Source: Escarpia spicata
Lineage: Eukaryota > Annelida > Polychaeta > Sabellida > Siboglinidae
Assembly: GCA_963995525.1 (NCBI GenBank)
Contig: OZ023210.1
Span: forward strand, 29,354,156 to 29,418,155
Length of the DNA stretch: 64,000 nucleotides
Reading direction: 5' to 3'
Below, piece after piece: positions 11,255 to 23,399 of this stretch (positions within the stretch are counted from its first letter, which is position 1; each line of letters begins with the position of its first letter). Position numbers and translations under genes: made by a program. Under the pieces are notes generated by a model. The model did not search any database and was not told the origin of the DNA. It was given only the letters and a program-made list of their open reading frames with translations.

Positions 11255-11600
11255 GTTTGTTTTACTATATATCAACAGGCGGACATTATTATCTACATCA
11301 GTAGGAGAACACTTTCTGATCTACGTCAATATACGAACACGTTGATCTGTGTCAACAGACAAACAAGTTTATTTTTCAACAGTAAAAAACACGTTGATAT
11401 GTGTCAGAGGGACACGTTGATCCAAATCAACAAAAATACATATTGATCTACGTCAATATCAGGACATGTTAATTGTTGTCAATATACGGACACGATGATC
11501 TTCGTCAATAGACGGACACGTTTTTCTATATCAATAGATAGACACGTTGATTTATGTCAACGGACGGACACGCTGATCTACGAACTATGTCACGGACATC
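11255..11600. repeat. degenerate minisatellite of about 35 bp
   Basis: Diverged units of the form GGACACGTTGATCTACGTCA-ATAtacg repeat about nine times. Divergence is high, so the array is old compared with the 41-bp and 30-bp arrays. Confidence 0.7.
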
Positions 11601-11719
11601 ATAAATAACTCTCGGTATTGTAAAGTATGTCTACGTACATTTTACGAGGCTTTGATACTCACCCTGCCGTCCGGCGGAGGCGAATTTCTGTCCGCTTCAC
11701 GACCAACTAAAGATAGAGG

Positions 11720-12680
11720 TTAAAGACAACAATGACAATAAGAACCTTGTTATACTTGACATATGTTACTCTTATGGGTGTGAGCACAATGTTAAATATA
11801 ATGTCGCTAAATCCCTGTTCATGTACTTTGATTCTAGAAACTCAAATCTTGCCAGGAAAATAGCTTTAGGAGGAAAGAATTTAAACTTCGCCACCTCTTG
11901 TAAATACATTTGGCATGTCATTTGTAACGACGTTTTGGATAAGGCTGATTCAAGCCAAAGTGAGATATTTCTTTATGCCAAAATTAACATGTTACGGCAA
12001 AAAATAATTTTTGCTCCACTGCTATAAAGAATAAGCTATTTACTGCATATTTCATTAATATTTATATATGTGCGCTGTGTAAGACCACATTGAGATTTTA
12101 CATAGGCGGCCATTATAACGTTTCCTTCATTTCCTGCAACATTTTTCATATGATTTTCTTAAAAAATTCTGATTATTTATCCTTCATTGACACAAGTGCT
12201 GTGGAAAACTCGGGAAATTCCATTTTTATTTTACAGAAAAAAAATCCACCCAAACCTGGCGCCCTTCAATTTCGCCCCAATCTAATGACGGATTTTGAAA
12301 TATTGGTGCGTTCTGCACAATAGCCACTGTGCGAATACGCGAGCGAATAACGTATATTTTGTGTTACCTCGTGAAAAATCTAATGCAGTAGTACATTTAG
12401 TTTCACTGGACTAACTTGTCTCATGTCAAAGTGCTCGAAACAAATTCGCACATCAGACCAAAACGGTCTTTCGGTCGGTGATGGCGCACGAATCTTTAAT
12501 GTGGTCTTACTCCTATGGCTTAATTGTAGAAAAGCTCATTTTCAGCGATTTATTGTTGCCTATCACAATTCATACAGGATATTGAACAATCTGTTTGTGA
12601 GATGTAGCGCTAGCCACATGTTTGCTACAGCTAATGTGAAATCATGTAAATGTATTATCAGAATGGCTAGTTTAGCTTAA
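11720..12680 (+). pseudogene. LINE reverse transcriptase C-terminal fragment, interrupted
   Basis: The first part (11720-12078) reads ILDICYSYGCEHNVKYNVAK and NLNFATSCKYIWHVICNDVL, then AKINMLRQK and KLFTAYFINIYICAL. The second part (12511-12680) continues with LWLNCRKAHFQRFIVAYHNS, YRILNNLFVRCSASHMFATA and NVKSCKCIIRMASL. This is the order seen after the reverse transcriptase palm in a family of metazoan non-LTR elements. A 432-bp inverted-repeat insert separates the parts. Extra frameshifts and stops show that it is dead. Confidence 0.75.
12079..12510. mobile_element. 432-bp terminal-inverted-repeat element (MITE) inside the LINE fragment
   Basis: Begins GTAAGACCACATT and ends AATGTGGTCTTAC, a perfect 13-bp terminal inverted repeat; similarity extends a few bases further (GAGATT versus AAAGATT). 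It splits the LINE protein exactly between …IYICAL and WLNCRKAHF…. No clear target-site duplication was found, so the superfamily is open. Confidence 0.75.
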
Positions 12681-14508
12681 TCACGTGAATTTACAGCTCT
12701 GTTAATACAATTATTCAGAGTATTGTTAATAGTGACATATACTGTCGCAGTTGCGGCATCAGTGGGTAAAGAATTTTTAAATATCCTGTTTTTATTTATA
12801 TATATTTTTTATTTTTTTTATTTCTAGTGATGTTTTTATCGATGTACTTTTTTCTATATGGACACAACGCTTGTCTGAAATAAAAACATTGTTATTATTG
12901 CTATTACTCGCTGATTTTTAATCGGAAACGAAGTAACCTATTTGGGCATTTAAAAGAGAAAAACTAACCATTTTCAACAGCACATACAAATGACTTGCCT
13001 GTAGCTTAGCAGAAATTATTTCCTCAGCTGGTTATGCTACTTATAATTATGCAAGTTGTTTTCCGTGTACATTGATGATGACATATTATATTGTGATGAC
13101 ATGTTAATGTCGAAGGCCAAGACAAAATACCAGACAGAGATTGACGCCATTCTTCTGTGTAATTTATACCCACTTAAAATGCAAAATTGCACCTCCTAAT
13201 GCTGAACAGTATGGCGTTGTACCAGGTTTGTCTGCACACCAAAGTGTAAATTAGATTCTGGATTTAAGGATATATTAAAAATCAATATATAATACTTTCA
13301 TATTAATATATAATATATTAATAAATAATACTTTCATATTAACTCTTTTACGCCCAAACGTGCCCATTGTTCCCTGAAATAATGAAAGGGATCTTGTTAC
13401 ACATTTTATAGTAGTTTTAGCAGGCAGCGAATCACTTGGTACGATTGTGTGAGGGCAACATTGAAACATTTAGTTTTTTGAAATATTACAAGTGAGATCA
13501 CTACGAAGACCAGAGGCCCACTATTCCATCCGCTTCTAGGTCTACCCAGGGCCCAGAAAGTGCCGGGTGACTAGGGTCCACTAATGTCTTAATCCGCCAC
13601 TGTATGACTGTTATTCGATTTAGCAACATTTTGTATATAGCGTTCTTAATACATATGTCAACAAAATTGCGTTTTATAAGCCAATTGCCATTTTGGCATA
13701 TTGTTTCGTCCGCGATAGAACAACAAATTTCTCTAGGCGGATCAGCAAGTGGTCTGTTCAATGACACAATCTAATACACAGTGATATTGCCAATTTCACA
13801 ATCACCATGACATATTTACAAAAAAATACTTGTTTTGACGAACGATCACTTTCCATAGATGGAGAAGCGTCTTCCCGGAAATAGCTGCGCTAATCAGACT
13901 GATAACAATACATTGTGTGTATCGGATTTTGCTTACATCGAACATAGAATGTACCATTACAATACTTATGAGGACAGCAGATTGCCGGGGAGAATGGAGA
14001 AAATGGTTAATGGAGCCAAAGACCTGTCATGTGACAGAATGCTCCGGTGAAGAAGAAATGATCGCTGTTGCAATGACGTCATTCTTGTCATCGAGTATCA
14101 TACCTGGTTGGTCGAGCCAGTGGCGCTGGTCCTGCCGGTTATCTTCCACAGTAGTCAAATGGAGAGGTCTGCTGAAACATATGTTATCAACATTGTCCCT
14201 AAGGATAACTGTACAAGAATGACAAAGTTAACGTCGACGATTAAACAACAAATTGTCACTCGGTTAATGGCTACCAAGACATGTATATTTATCAACCGTT
14301 ATGTGTCATAATGTGTTCTCTGTTAAAACAAAAAGGTCAAAATGAGAACAGTGTCCTGACCGCTGTATTTACCTCCCGTTTGCAGAGAAGGAGTCATCTG
14401 CGTAGTCATCTGACTGCCTATTGACGTATGCTGCCTCTGGGGGACTGTAAACAAAATGTTTAAAATGTTCTGCTCGGCTCTCGCTGTTACTAATTCGTGT
14501 ATTGAATA

Positions 14509-14510
<2 letters not shown>
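12681..14510. other. no gene seen
   Basis: AT-rich non-coding sequence. ORFs at 13501 (-), 13859 (+) and 13917 (+) have no recognisable domain. The two longest overlap in different frames and lack splice context. Confidence 0.4.
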
Positions 14511-14511
<1 letters not shown>

Positions 14512-14546
<35 letters not shown>

Positions 14547-14655
14547 CGTATATATGCGTATATATATAACGTATATATGCGTATATATATGCGTATATAT
14601 GCGTATATATATGCGTATATATGCGTATATATGCGTATATATATATATGCGTATA
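14512..14655. repeat. (TA)n and (TATATGCG)n microsatellite
   Basis: Pure TA dinucleotides followed by GCGTATATATGCGTATAT units. The Tyr/Ile-rich ORF is a shadow. Confidence 0.95.
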
Positions 14656-15089
14656 TACAATCACGAGAAAACGACCAAAGGGGAATGCCAGAACTTAGTG
14701 TCCGATTAGCTTACAGTGAGGATAATCGAGTGTAGGTTTCACTATAATAACACGCGTGCCTGCGACATAAATATGATGTCACTTTTTGCTGAGTCAATCA
14801 CTCCCCAGACCACATCCATTTAAGGTGATGTCCAGACCTTACATATCCAGAACGTATTAGCGACGTGATATGTACTGATATGTAATTATGTAGTATAGCA
14901 ATATTCTGCATACTTCGACAACGAATGTTACAAATGTCAAATATCATATTTATAATCGGTAATGCTTTGTTAATTATGTTAGGTAAAAAAATGCTCCACT
15001 ATTTCATCTCCATAATCTTCGTTCGTCTGAACCCGTTCAAAATATGTCCGTTAGGATTGTACGCTTAGGCAGCATGTCTCGCAAGGAAG

Positions 15090-15311
15090 TCATGTAAAAC
15101 TGACTGCGTCTCTATAAACCTTGAAGTGAAGTCGAAGCTTGTTCTCTGAGCGCGAAGCTAGACGCAGAGTGTCAACTCTGGACGAGTGACGGCGTCCTTC
15201 GAAGAACATTCCTCCGCACCTTGCGGTGTGGTTGGCGGAGAGAACGCATTCAGAGTAACTTGCTTCTTCGTTTGCTAAGATTTCTCTGACTAATGATTTG
15301 TGTTTTAACAA
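15090..15311 (-). CDS. unrecognised ORF
   Basis: A 73-codon minus-strand frame, non-repetitive (SYSECVLSANHTARCGGMFF, EGRRHSSRVDTLRLASRSEN). An acceptor-like aaatcttag and a donor-like CTTCAAG/gttta lie inside, so an exon of about 40 codons is possible. No family is recognised, and chance cannot be excluded. Confidence 0.2.
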   Translation of the reverse strand: MLKHKSLVREILANEEASYSECVLSANHTARCGGMFFEGRRHSSRVDTLRLASRSENKLRLHFKVYRDAVSFT

Positions 15312-17035
15312 AACGTTTTAGAAAATATGTTAAAACGTTGACGCTTGTTGACGAACGTCGTCACAACCAAACTGTGACATCGTGGCAACGTCACTATGCG
15401 TCATGTTGTTATTGCTGTGGCATCAATTACATGTAGAAACGTCAATATCACGTCAATTATGATACTACGAGACAACGCCGTGTCTACGAATCGTCACTTC
15501 CCACGTATCTGCATGTCGCTGTGTGATGCAAGTCATACGAAACCAATAACGTATCCACACCATTATAATTTAAGAAGGCGGATTTTCGACATTCTCTCTT
15601 TAAAAATAACCGAGTCTTTGTAACCACGATGGTGATCGAGTGGACAACTATAACAGAACCGTTACATACTCTCTAACTGGTCAGTCATTTCTAAGTATTG
15701 TCTATTGCTGGTAGATAGGAGTTCAATCCTGTCGGACAGAATCAGAGCAGAGGGCGAATAACTGATTGATATGTTTTAATGAGGGCATAAGCATTAACAG
15801 CAACAAGTAACATTAATTGTGTTATTTGTGCAACAATACGTGCTGCATAAATAAACAATAATCACCCACTAACACACCAGTATCTCGATATTAATTTGCA
15901 ATAAGAAGAAGCTGCAGGTGGTAGTTAGTCGGGGTATTATTTGTAACCGTAAAAAAACAGCATTGATATTTAACTCCCTGAAATTGTCAACAGAAGATTT
16001 CGGAAGACCATCTTTCCTCAGAGGTCGTTGGGGTGGGGGAACTTCAGACGCACTGCGAAATTAACGTGAAATGTTGTTTACACGCGAGGTCTTTCTCGCC
16101 AGGCCTTTGTAGGCAAAGTGTCTGGACAGCCTGACCTTTGCACCGACTGTCGGACAACGGTATTCGCCTAATTCTCGTCGACAACTGTTTGTTGACTTTC
16201 GTTAAAATTACTACAACTTTTTTTTACAAAAACTAGACTCGTTAAAATAGATCAAACAGATTTGCTTTGACAAAGCCAAATGTCGAATGTAAAGTGCAGG
16301 ATCGCCAAACGAAGCCGACACAACAGCAAGGTTAGTCAATTAACCTACGTAGTGCGGGTTCTATTTCAAATCGTTAGCGTTTATGTTCAGCTGCTTGAAA
16401 CTGCCATTGTACGTACTTGCTTTCGGTTCGGCTGGGGTTGGGACGGACGATTTGCAATGGTTTCAAAGGCCCCGCCGTCCTCTTATGCAGTTGAGGTGGA
16501 GAGACTTCAGGAGGTATGTGGAATTAAAATGTAATATCACTTTGTGGTTACTATAGTCATTTCAAGATTATACATAAACAGCGTAGGGAAGGGTTATTAT
16601 ACTTTTATTATCAAACAGTCATCCGCAAGCTAACACGAAAACAATTACACTTGCAATATTATTTTTATTTAATTTTCGACATATTTAATTTCGTGAAGCG
16701 TCGTCTGTAGACTAGACAACAATATGACACGTGTTGCGTGCCTGACGTGCAGTTATGTGTATTGGCTTGCACCAATTCATGGATAGGTAAATCCAGCAGA
16801 ACAGTTATATATATATACATTACATACTTTTCATCTCAAGCTCGTTTCCACTGATCATTTAAAATTTGTAATGACGGCAATTACGGCATGCTAGATATCT
16901 CCAGGTAAAGAGAACGTAAACATTGACGGCCTCTGGGGAATTACGCAATAGCTGCAGTAAACACGTTGTAGATCAATAACCCCAAATAAGCCACTTCGTT
17001 CTTAATGCATCCTAAATCTAACTGGTAGATCAGAA
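15312..17035. other. no gene seen
   Basis: Non-coding sequence. The ORF at 16280-16534 (+) has no recognisable domain or splice context. Confidence 0.4.
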
Positions 17036-17039
17036 ACCA

Positions 17040-17345
17040 ATGGTCGAAGGAAGCGAATGAATGTAGAAAGAGGCGAGTGGGCCTCGGCGACTGGGAGGAG
17101 ATGGTCGAAGGAAGCGAATGAACGTAGATAGAGGCGAGTGGGCCTCGACGTCTGGGAGGAGATGGTCGACGGAAGCGAATGAACGTAGAAAGAGGTGAGT
17201 GGACCTCGGCGACTGGGAGGAGATGGTCGAAGGAAGCGAATGAACGTAGACAGAGACGAGTGGGCCTCGGCGTCTGGGAGGAGATTGTCGAAGGAAGCGA
17301 ATGAACGTAGACAGAGGCGAGTGGGCCTCGGCGACTGGGAGGATA
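17040..17345. repeat. 61-bp minisatellite, five copies
   Basis: Units start at 17041, 17102, 17163, 17224 and 17285 (TGGTCGAAGGAAGCGAATGA, then ACGTAGAAAGAGGCGAGTGG…). About 40 bp of the unit recurs once, inverted, at about 60270-60315 in the last large intron region of gene B. The array abuts the 3' truncation point of the LINE fragment at 17366. Confidence 0.95.
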
Positions 17346-17365
17346 TATTGCCAGACTGACACCAA

Positions 17366-18018
17366 CTATTACCGAGGAGCGTCAGGATAGCGTAACTGCA
17401 TTCTCTTCGTGTAGCTGGCTATTGTGTCTGCTGCGGCGCGTGCGTCCGCACTGGGTGGAACGTAAGCACAACAGAGGACGATGTTGGAGAATTCAGGTGG
17501 TAAGTTAAACGGGCGGACTGACAGTGTCAAAAACTCCAAGGTGGGTGTGCACAGTGAGGTGTGTACCTTTACATTAGTACACCACCGAGAGTTTATGTAG
17601 AAGCACAAACCCCTCCCCTCGTCTTGCCCGACTCTTTAGTCCTGTCAGAACGATACACAGTAATGCCATCAAGTCTGATATCATCATCTAGCAGGATGGA
17701 ATCCAGATTAATCTTGCAGAAGGCCATCACACAGGCCTCTCTATACACATTGTCGTACTTGCAGTTTGCATAAAGTTAATCCATTTTGTTGCTCAGAGAC
17801 TGCACATTTGCAAACACTAAAGATGGGATGGGGGGTCTTGTTGGCCGTCTACGCAGTCTGTTGCTTGGGAGTGTCCTGTGTGATGCCGAGAGCAGACGCC
17901 AGGAGCCGTGAAGAAGACGGACGCGGACGTAACCGAAGCAATTCTTCACGTGTGTACACGAATCCGTCATGTTGGATGTTGTCCCCGGTTCGTTTTCCAA
18001 AACACAAATCACTCCCAA
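17366..18018 (-). pseudogene. LINE endonuclease-domain fragment, minus strand
   Basis: On the minus strand RPPIPSLVFANVQSLSNKMD marks the usual endonuclease start. It is followed near 17720-17640 by the ACVMAFCKINLDSILLDD region, then LCFYINSRWCTNV and LTLSVRPFNLPPEFSNIVLC, and CAYVPPSADARAAADTI. This is the N-terminal part of a CR1/Rex-like non-LTR ORF2, with frameshifts, cut off where the 61-bp array begins. The rest of the endonuclease and the reverse transcriptase are absent. The overlapping plus-strand ORFs are shadows. Confidence 0.75.
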
Positions 18019-18019
18019 G

Positions 18020-18984
18020 GACCGCCACCAAAAAGCACGTGCACAAAACTTTTATCATTAAAGAAATATTACACTACGGAAGGCACTACCACATGAAGAT
18101 ATGTATAAAGCTTAGTGAAAATGTCACAAACGTCAGAAAATTACCGGAGATCGGTGAGCCGTGTGTCACAGCCGAGTAGCATCACCTAGCTAGTCTGCGC
18201 CGCTGCGGCCATGCGTTACCGCACCTCGTGTGCAAAAATTAGCGATATAGCAGCGCATGCATGTGTTGATACAAACCGGCCGGTATTTACGCCTCAAAAG
18301 TGCGCTAAGACGCAATATTCTTAAATGTGAATATGCCTAGAATAGCGTTGAAAGATGGAACTAATTCACTGAGGTATCAAAGTTAGGCAAACTCAAGTTC
18401 TAACGTCGAAATCGAGGTGAGTCCGGATTCGACACAAGTGTTCACAAGTGTATTCAACTAATGTTCTATGCCGTTTTTAGCAAAATTAGGAATGTGATTC
18501 GTAAGATATCTTTGTGCTACATATATAATACATATTCCAACAAAGATCTGCAAACACTTTTGGGAAAGTTGATTTGAGTGAAGTACTTACGAATATAAAC
18601 CACCGAAGTTCATATCTCGTAAAACACGCCTATTGCCCAAAACCATGTATACTATCGGATTATCATTACATTGGGCTAGGCAATGATATGCTTGCACAGA
18701 GCGTGGATGTACTAAATAACATACACTGTTTAATAAAAAGGACACAATTTAAGAAACGTTCTTGCGAATAATAGAAACATACTTTTGTTGCATTACAGAA
18801 ATGACTGTTTAATAAATTGCATAGCATGCTAGCAACAAATAAAGTATAATCTTTGGAACAGAAACCACAAATTTAACACCATAATATGATGATATGATAA
18901 TAATTTAAAGGTGATGATGGGGGAAGAGAGATGACACCGCTGTCACTGATTCTGCCAACGTGGTAACATTGCCTGGGGTTAGGG
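18020..18984. other. no gene seen
   Basis: Unique AT-rich sequence without a supported exon. Confidence 0.4.
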
Positions 18985-19300
18985 AGAAACAACATCACCA
19001 CAACCAATTACCAGTGGTCAAGTGGACACCACACCTCAACCGAGTAGCCGTGGTCAAGTGGAAACCACACTCCAATCGAGTAGCAGTTGTCAAGTGGAAA
19101 CCACACCTCAACCGAGTAGCAGTGGTCAAGTGGAAACCACACCTCAACCGAGTTGCAGTGGTCAAGTAAAAACCACACCTCAACCAAATAGGAGTGGTCA
19201 AGTGGAATCCAGACCTCAATCAATTACCAGTGGTCACGTGGAAATCACACCACAACCAATCACCAGTGGTCAAGTGGCAACCACACCTCAACTAATTACA
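18985..19300. repeat. 36-bp minisatellite, about eight copies
   Basis: Direct copies of a 36-bp unit (TGGTCAAGTGGAAACCACAC, then CTCAACCGAGTAGCAG). As 36 is a multiple of 3, long ORFs (TTPQPSSSGQVE repeats) appear on both strands. Nothing suggests they are translated. Confidence 0.95.
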
Positions 19301-19744
19301 TGTTTACATGCTATCTTGTCGTTTTATATCTTCCCCTCAATAGCAAGAGCAAAAGTTAAACATACCTCAGAATGCACCATTTTTAAGCTAGTTAAAAAAA
19401 ATCTCCGAGGAGCTTGCCCACGGACCCTCCTAGCAACGCTTCGTTCCTGCGCCGTTCGCGTAACCCACCACCTGGCCCAAACTAGTTTCATCCTACTAAC
19501 CCTAAGTCGCAAACCTATGCTTCAACCCAGGGAGTACCTATCCGGCGGATGTTGCTAATAATTTAGGCCAGTTAAGTAAACTATTGCAAAATATGAATCT
19601 ATATTCTAATCGCAGTCTTTAAGCTTTATTATGAATATTGGCGATGGAATGGGTATAAAACTATTATAATATTGTTCATCTGAGACATTTGGAAGAAGGA
19701 TATATGTGGAAATATTTATGTTAGCCAACTAAGGTGTTGTATGG
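19301..19744. other. no gene seen
   Basis: Continuation of an ORF out of the 36-bp array, with no recognised domain. Confidence 0.35.
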
Positions 19745-20128
19745 GGCGGAATGCTGAAGAATGACGGAGCAGGACCTGTCAAGACTGTCTACCTTCCACA
19801 CGACCTGCCTCAGAAAAATCCTCAGAATCTTCTGGCCAAGAACCATATCCAACCAGGAGTTGCTTGCCCAATGCCAGCAAGAGGACATGCCCACCATTAT
19901 TCAAAGAAGACGCTGGAGGTGGATTGGACATGTCCTTCGCATGGATGCAGATGCCATCACAAAAACAGCTGCCTGATGGACATCAGAAGGGAAGTGAAAT
20001 CGTGGGCGCCCAAAACAACATGAGGGAAATGAACCACAGCTGTGGCACCAAACAACGAATGGCCGGAGACAGACAGAGGTGGAGGAACTTCATTGCTGTC
20101 CTAAACGCCAGGGGGCGTAACGGGTAGT
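19745..20128 (+). pseudogene. LINE (RTE-like endonuclease-reverse transcriptase) C-terminal fragment
   Basis: Reads LSTFHTTCLRKILRIFWPRT and then RRRWRWIGHVLRMDADAITK, the ending of the endonuclease/reverse transcriptase polyproteins common in invertebrate genomes. In shifted frames it continues through a WTSEGK-like and a RMAGDRQRWRNFIAVLNARG segment to the terminal GRNG. At least two frameshifts are present. Confidence 0.75.
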
Positions 20129-20499
20129 AAGTAAGTGTGTAATGTGTTGTAAGTTGTATTCAGCACAAATTATCGACAAATTGCCAAAACACATAATTGG
20201 TGATACAATAATTGATATTTCGGAGGAGAATATGTCCTCACACAGCGAACTTCTATTTACGGACATGCGCATTAAGAGTCGGAAATTCATTATTTTACAA
20301 CTGCCATGCGGGTTCCATGCGAGTGCCTGTCTTCTGATGTGTAGGTTTCCTGAGCATAAAACCTGTCCAGCTCAACTTCCTACTTGTAATTTGGTGTTCG
20401 ATTGGTTCCTGGTTGGTTCTTTCCCATAGTGCGTTTTACTAATTGTTTCTGACCAACATCTCCACGGAATTCTCCTTAAAAACTTGTTTACAAAACTTC

Positions 20500-21135
20500 A
20501 GCAACTGTCATGCAGAGATCAATCGGAAGCAGTTTTGGAAAAGGTAAGCACGTTTTCCTTGATCTACTATGTCCACACGTTTGTTGTCAAATAGCCAACT
20601 CTTTCTGGAATAATCACCTACAAATTGGGCTCCCTTCGTTGAGTAGTTTCTAAGATCTTGGGTGCTGTCATGTGTAGTTCTTTATTTGACCTGTGTTTTT
20701 TACGGAAACTATTCTCATGTGGTTTCGTTATGGTCCACGTTTCAGCCTCATAAATTAAGACTTCTTTGAATAATGAAATATATCCATTAATTAATTTTAT
20801 TAATTTTCCCTTAAACTGTCAAAAGCCAATCTGAATGCTATACCTGATTGACTGTTAAAACCCACACACCTAGATATAAGAAGACATCCTCTCATTCAAG
20901 TTTCTGAGCGGCTGCGGTTAGGGAAAGGGTCAAAGTTGAATGCTACATACTTTGTCTTGGATGTGCTAACGTGGACACCAAATCAATTATATACAGAATC
21001 AACTATACATAGCAGCTCTTTTGCTTGTTTGAGCGTATTATAAAACAGAACGACGTCGTCAGCAAAATAAACTTTTATATGATGTATTCTGCGCTATGAA
21101 ATTGTGGTTGTACATCCTAGTGCTAATTAAATGAA
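20500..21135 (-). pseudogene. decayed LINE reverse transcriptase segment, minus strand
   Basis: On the minus strand a catalytic box reads VYFADDVVLFYNTLKQAKEL (near 21080-21020). HVSTSKTKYVAFN follows after one in-frame stop. A shifted-frame LIYEAETWTITKPHENSF lies near 20750, the thumb/connection part of the same family. Many stops. Its orientation is opposite to the C-terminal LINE piece at 19745-20128, so these are separate insertions. Confidence 0.6.
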
Positions 21136-21807
21136 ATCGTCTTCCCTCCCCCAGCAAAAACGAAGCAGATAGATTTGAGGGAAAGGCGGGGCCGTCTGTT
21201 TCGTATTGCATTTGATTAATTACAATAAACGTTCACTAAAACACCAACACAATCTACCAATCCTTTATTTTAGTTCACGTGTATGTGCTCACTTGCAAAT
21301 AGTTGTCCCTATAAGAAAAATAGACAGCTAGGTATGCACGCTTGGTGGCAGCATACGCAAGAATTTGCCGCGCGCGATTGTTAGGTTACGTGTTACGTTT
21401 ACGCGCACACTACGTTTTACTTTACGAACAACTGATTTAACTTTAAATTGTGAGAATATTGATATTTTGGTACGTCCTGTTCCATGGGTCGTATATTAAT
21501 CCCTGAAAGTTTGGCGCTCGAGGTTCAAACCGTCTAAAATTTAAACGTAAACCTACCCGCATACGCAAGCTCGATTATAGGCAAATACTTTTACACACGC
21601 ACGCACACGCACGCACGCACGCACGCACGCACATATTTGTTTCGATTGCAATATTTGCAAATGCCAGGAAGGGAAACCAAGTTCAGCGTGAAATGAAAGC
21701 TCGATTACAGTTAAATTAATGGAATACGAGAAGAAATCACCTACCGACGTCTACAACAATAGCAAATGCAGCAGATGAGGACGAAAAACACGGCAGCTGT
21801 AGCTGAA
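21136..21807. other. no gene seen; short (ACGC)n repeat
   Basis: Non-coding, with CACGCACGCACG… at about 21595-21635. Confidence 0.45.
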
Positions 21808-22900
21808 TTCATCAGGCAAGATCGAATTGATTGTCACCCTTTCAGGTCCTCAGCAGTTAAAAACAGTTAAATCCTACTTGTGCATATATGCCGATAACGT
21901 CTTTCCGTTGATATCTTGTTGCACTGTAGAATTAGCTGTGCTCCAAAATAGACAACTGTTATCAAACTTGCAGTCTTAAATACAGAACATAAAAGACTAT
22001 AATAATATCTACATTGGTATACGGGATTCCCCAAAACAACAGTCATAACCACATGACCCGAGGTTATACGTAAATAAATCCAATCATTGGTTTTCCCCAA
22101 AAGCACCGTGACGCATGCTTCCAACGGGCTGGTGACCCAGATGTTTAATACACCGACTGGTTACTAACTTTAGTTACGTAGGTGTAGATGGCTCGTTCAC
22201 CACACCAATGTCCCCAAAACATGAAGCATTACCATTGCAGGCCTGTAACGTGTTTGACTTTGGGTGGGTTTCGTGGCTTCCACAAACGTCCAACTGCACT
22301 CCCTTGACCTACCAAAACACATCGGTTTTCGACAACACGTTACACCACAGTCTCGCTGCTCGATTACCAAGCGATATTAACGTCAATTCATCAGGCCAGA
22401 TCGAACTGATTGTCACCCTTTCAGGCCCTCAGCAGTTAAAAACAGTTAAATTCTACATGTGCATATAGGCCTATAACGTCTTTCCGTTGCTACCTCGTTG
22501 CATTCTGGAATTCACTTTGCTCCAAAATAGCCAACTGTTATTAAACTTACAGTCTTAAATACAGAACACAAAAGACTATAATAATATCTGCATTGGTATA
22601 CTGGAATCCCAAAAACAACAGTCATAACCACATGACCCGTGGTTATACATAAATACATTCAATCATTGGTTTTTCCAATGACCACAGTGACGCATGCTGC
22701 CAACGGGATGGTGACCCAGATGTTTAATACACCTGACTGGTTACAAACTTTGGTTACGTAGGTGTAAATGGCTCGTTCACTACACCAATGTCCCCAAAAC
22801 ATGAAGCATTACCATTGCAGGCCCTAACGTGTTTGACTTTGGGTGCGTTTCGTGGCTTCCACAAACGTCCAACTGCACCCCCTTGACCTACCAAAACCTC
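21808..22900. repeat. direct tandem duplication, two copies of about 510 bp, 579-bp offset
   Basis: CATCAGGCAAGATCGAATTG… (21810) recurs as CATCAGGCCAGATCGAACTG… (22389), and similarity continues through the TTGACCTACCAAAAC end of each copy. A 60-70 bp linker separates the copies. They differ by scattered substitutions and small indels. No coding function is seen. Confidence 0.85.
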
Positions 22901-23399
22901 CAAACCTCCAACCTCCCCGAGTTGCATTAACTTCCAACAGCACCATGTGTGGTCCCACATCCAAGTGCACCCGTCGTGAGTTCAAAAACATCTCTTTTGC
23001 CTATTAGCTGATTGTGTGTGTGTGTGGGGGGGGGTCGTACGCACCCAACGAACACCCCAACTTATGGAACAGGTATTGGAGGGTGGTCGGGCGATTGTCA
23101 CCAAGAATCGCGGGGGAAAAAATCGGCATTGTAGCGCTACCTAGCGAGTGGAACATATAGTAATGCATTTTGACGCTATTGTAAATACAGGGAACTGACC
23201 GCGGGGTGGATACTATGTTAACAACCATGTCACGTCAGTTGAATTCGGTGGGTATTGGTTATGTTGTGGAGGTCAGTGTGGATCGGTCAGTGTTGCGAGT
23301 CACACACCAGGTTTAGTGGCGGTGGGTGGTGGATTCAATTAATACGAAACTCTAGACGTTGTTCTTGATTTTGCAAACTTAGAAGACAACCCATTGGAG
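22901..23399. other. no gene seen
   Basis: Non-coding, with a short GTGTGTGTGTGGGGGGGGG tract near 23020. Confidence 0.4.

Noticed and set aside
17766..18179. 137-codon plus ORF
   Set aside because: Antisense to the LINE endonuclease fragment, which has recognisable motifs.
19022..19558. 178-codon plus-strand ORF (TTPQPSSSGQVE repeats)
   Set aside because: It is the translation of a 36-bp minisatellite. Opposite-strand frames are open too, and the unique C-terminal part has no domain.
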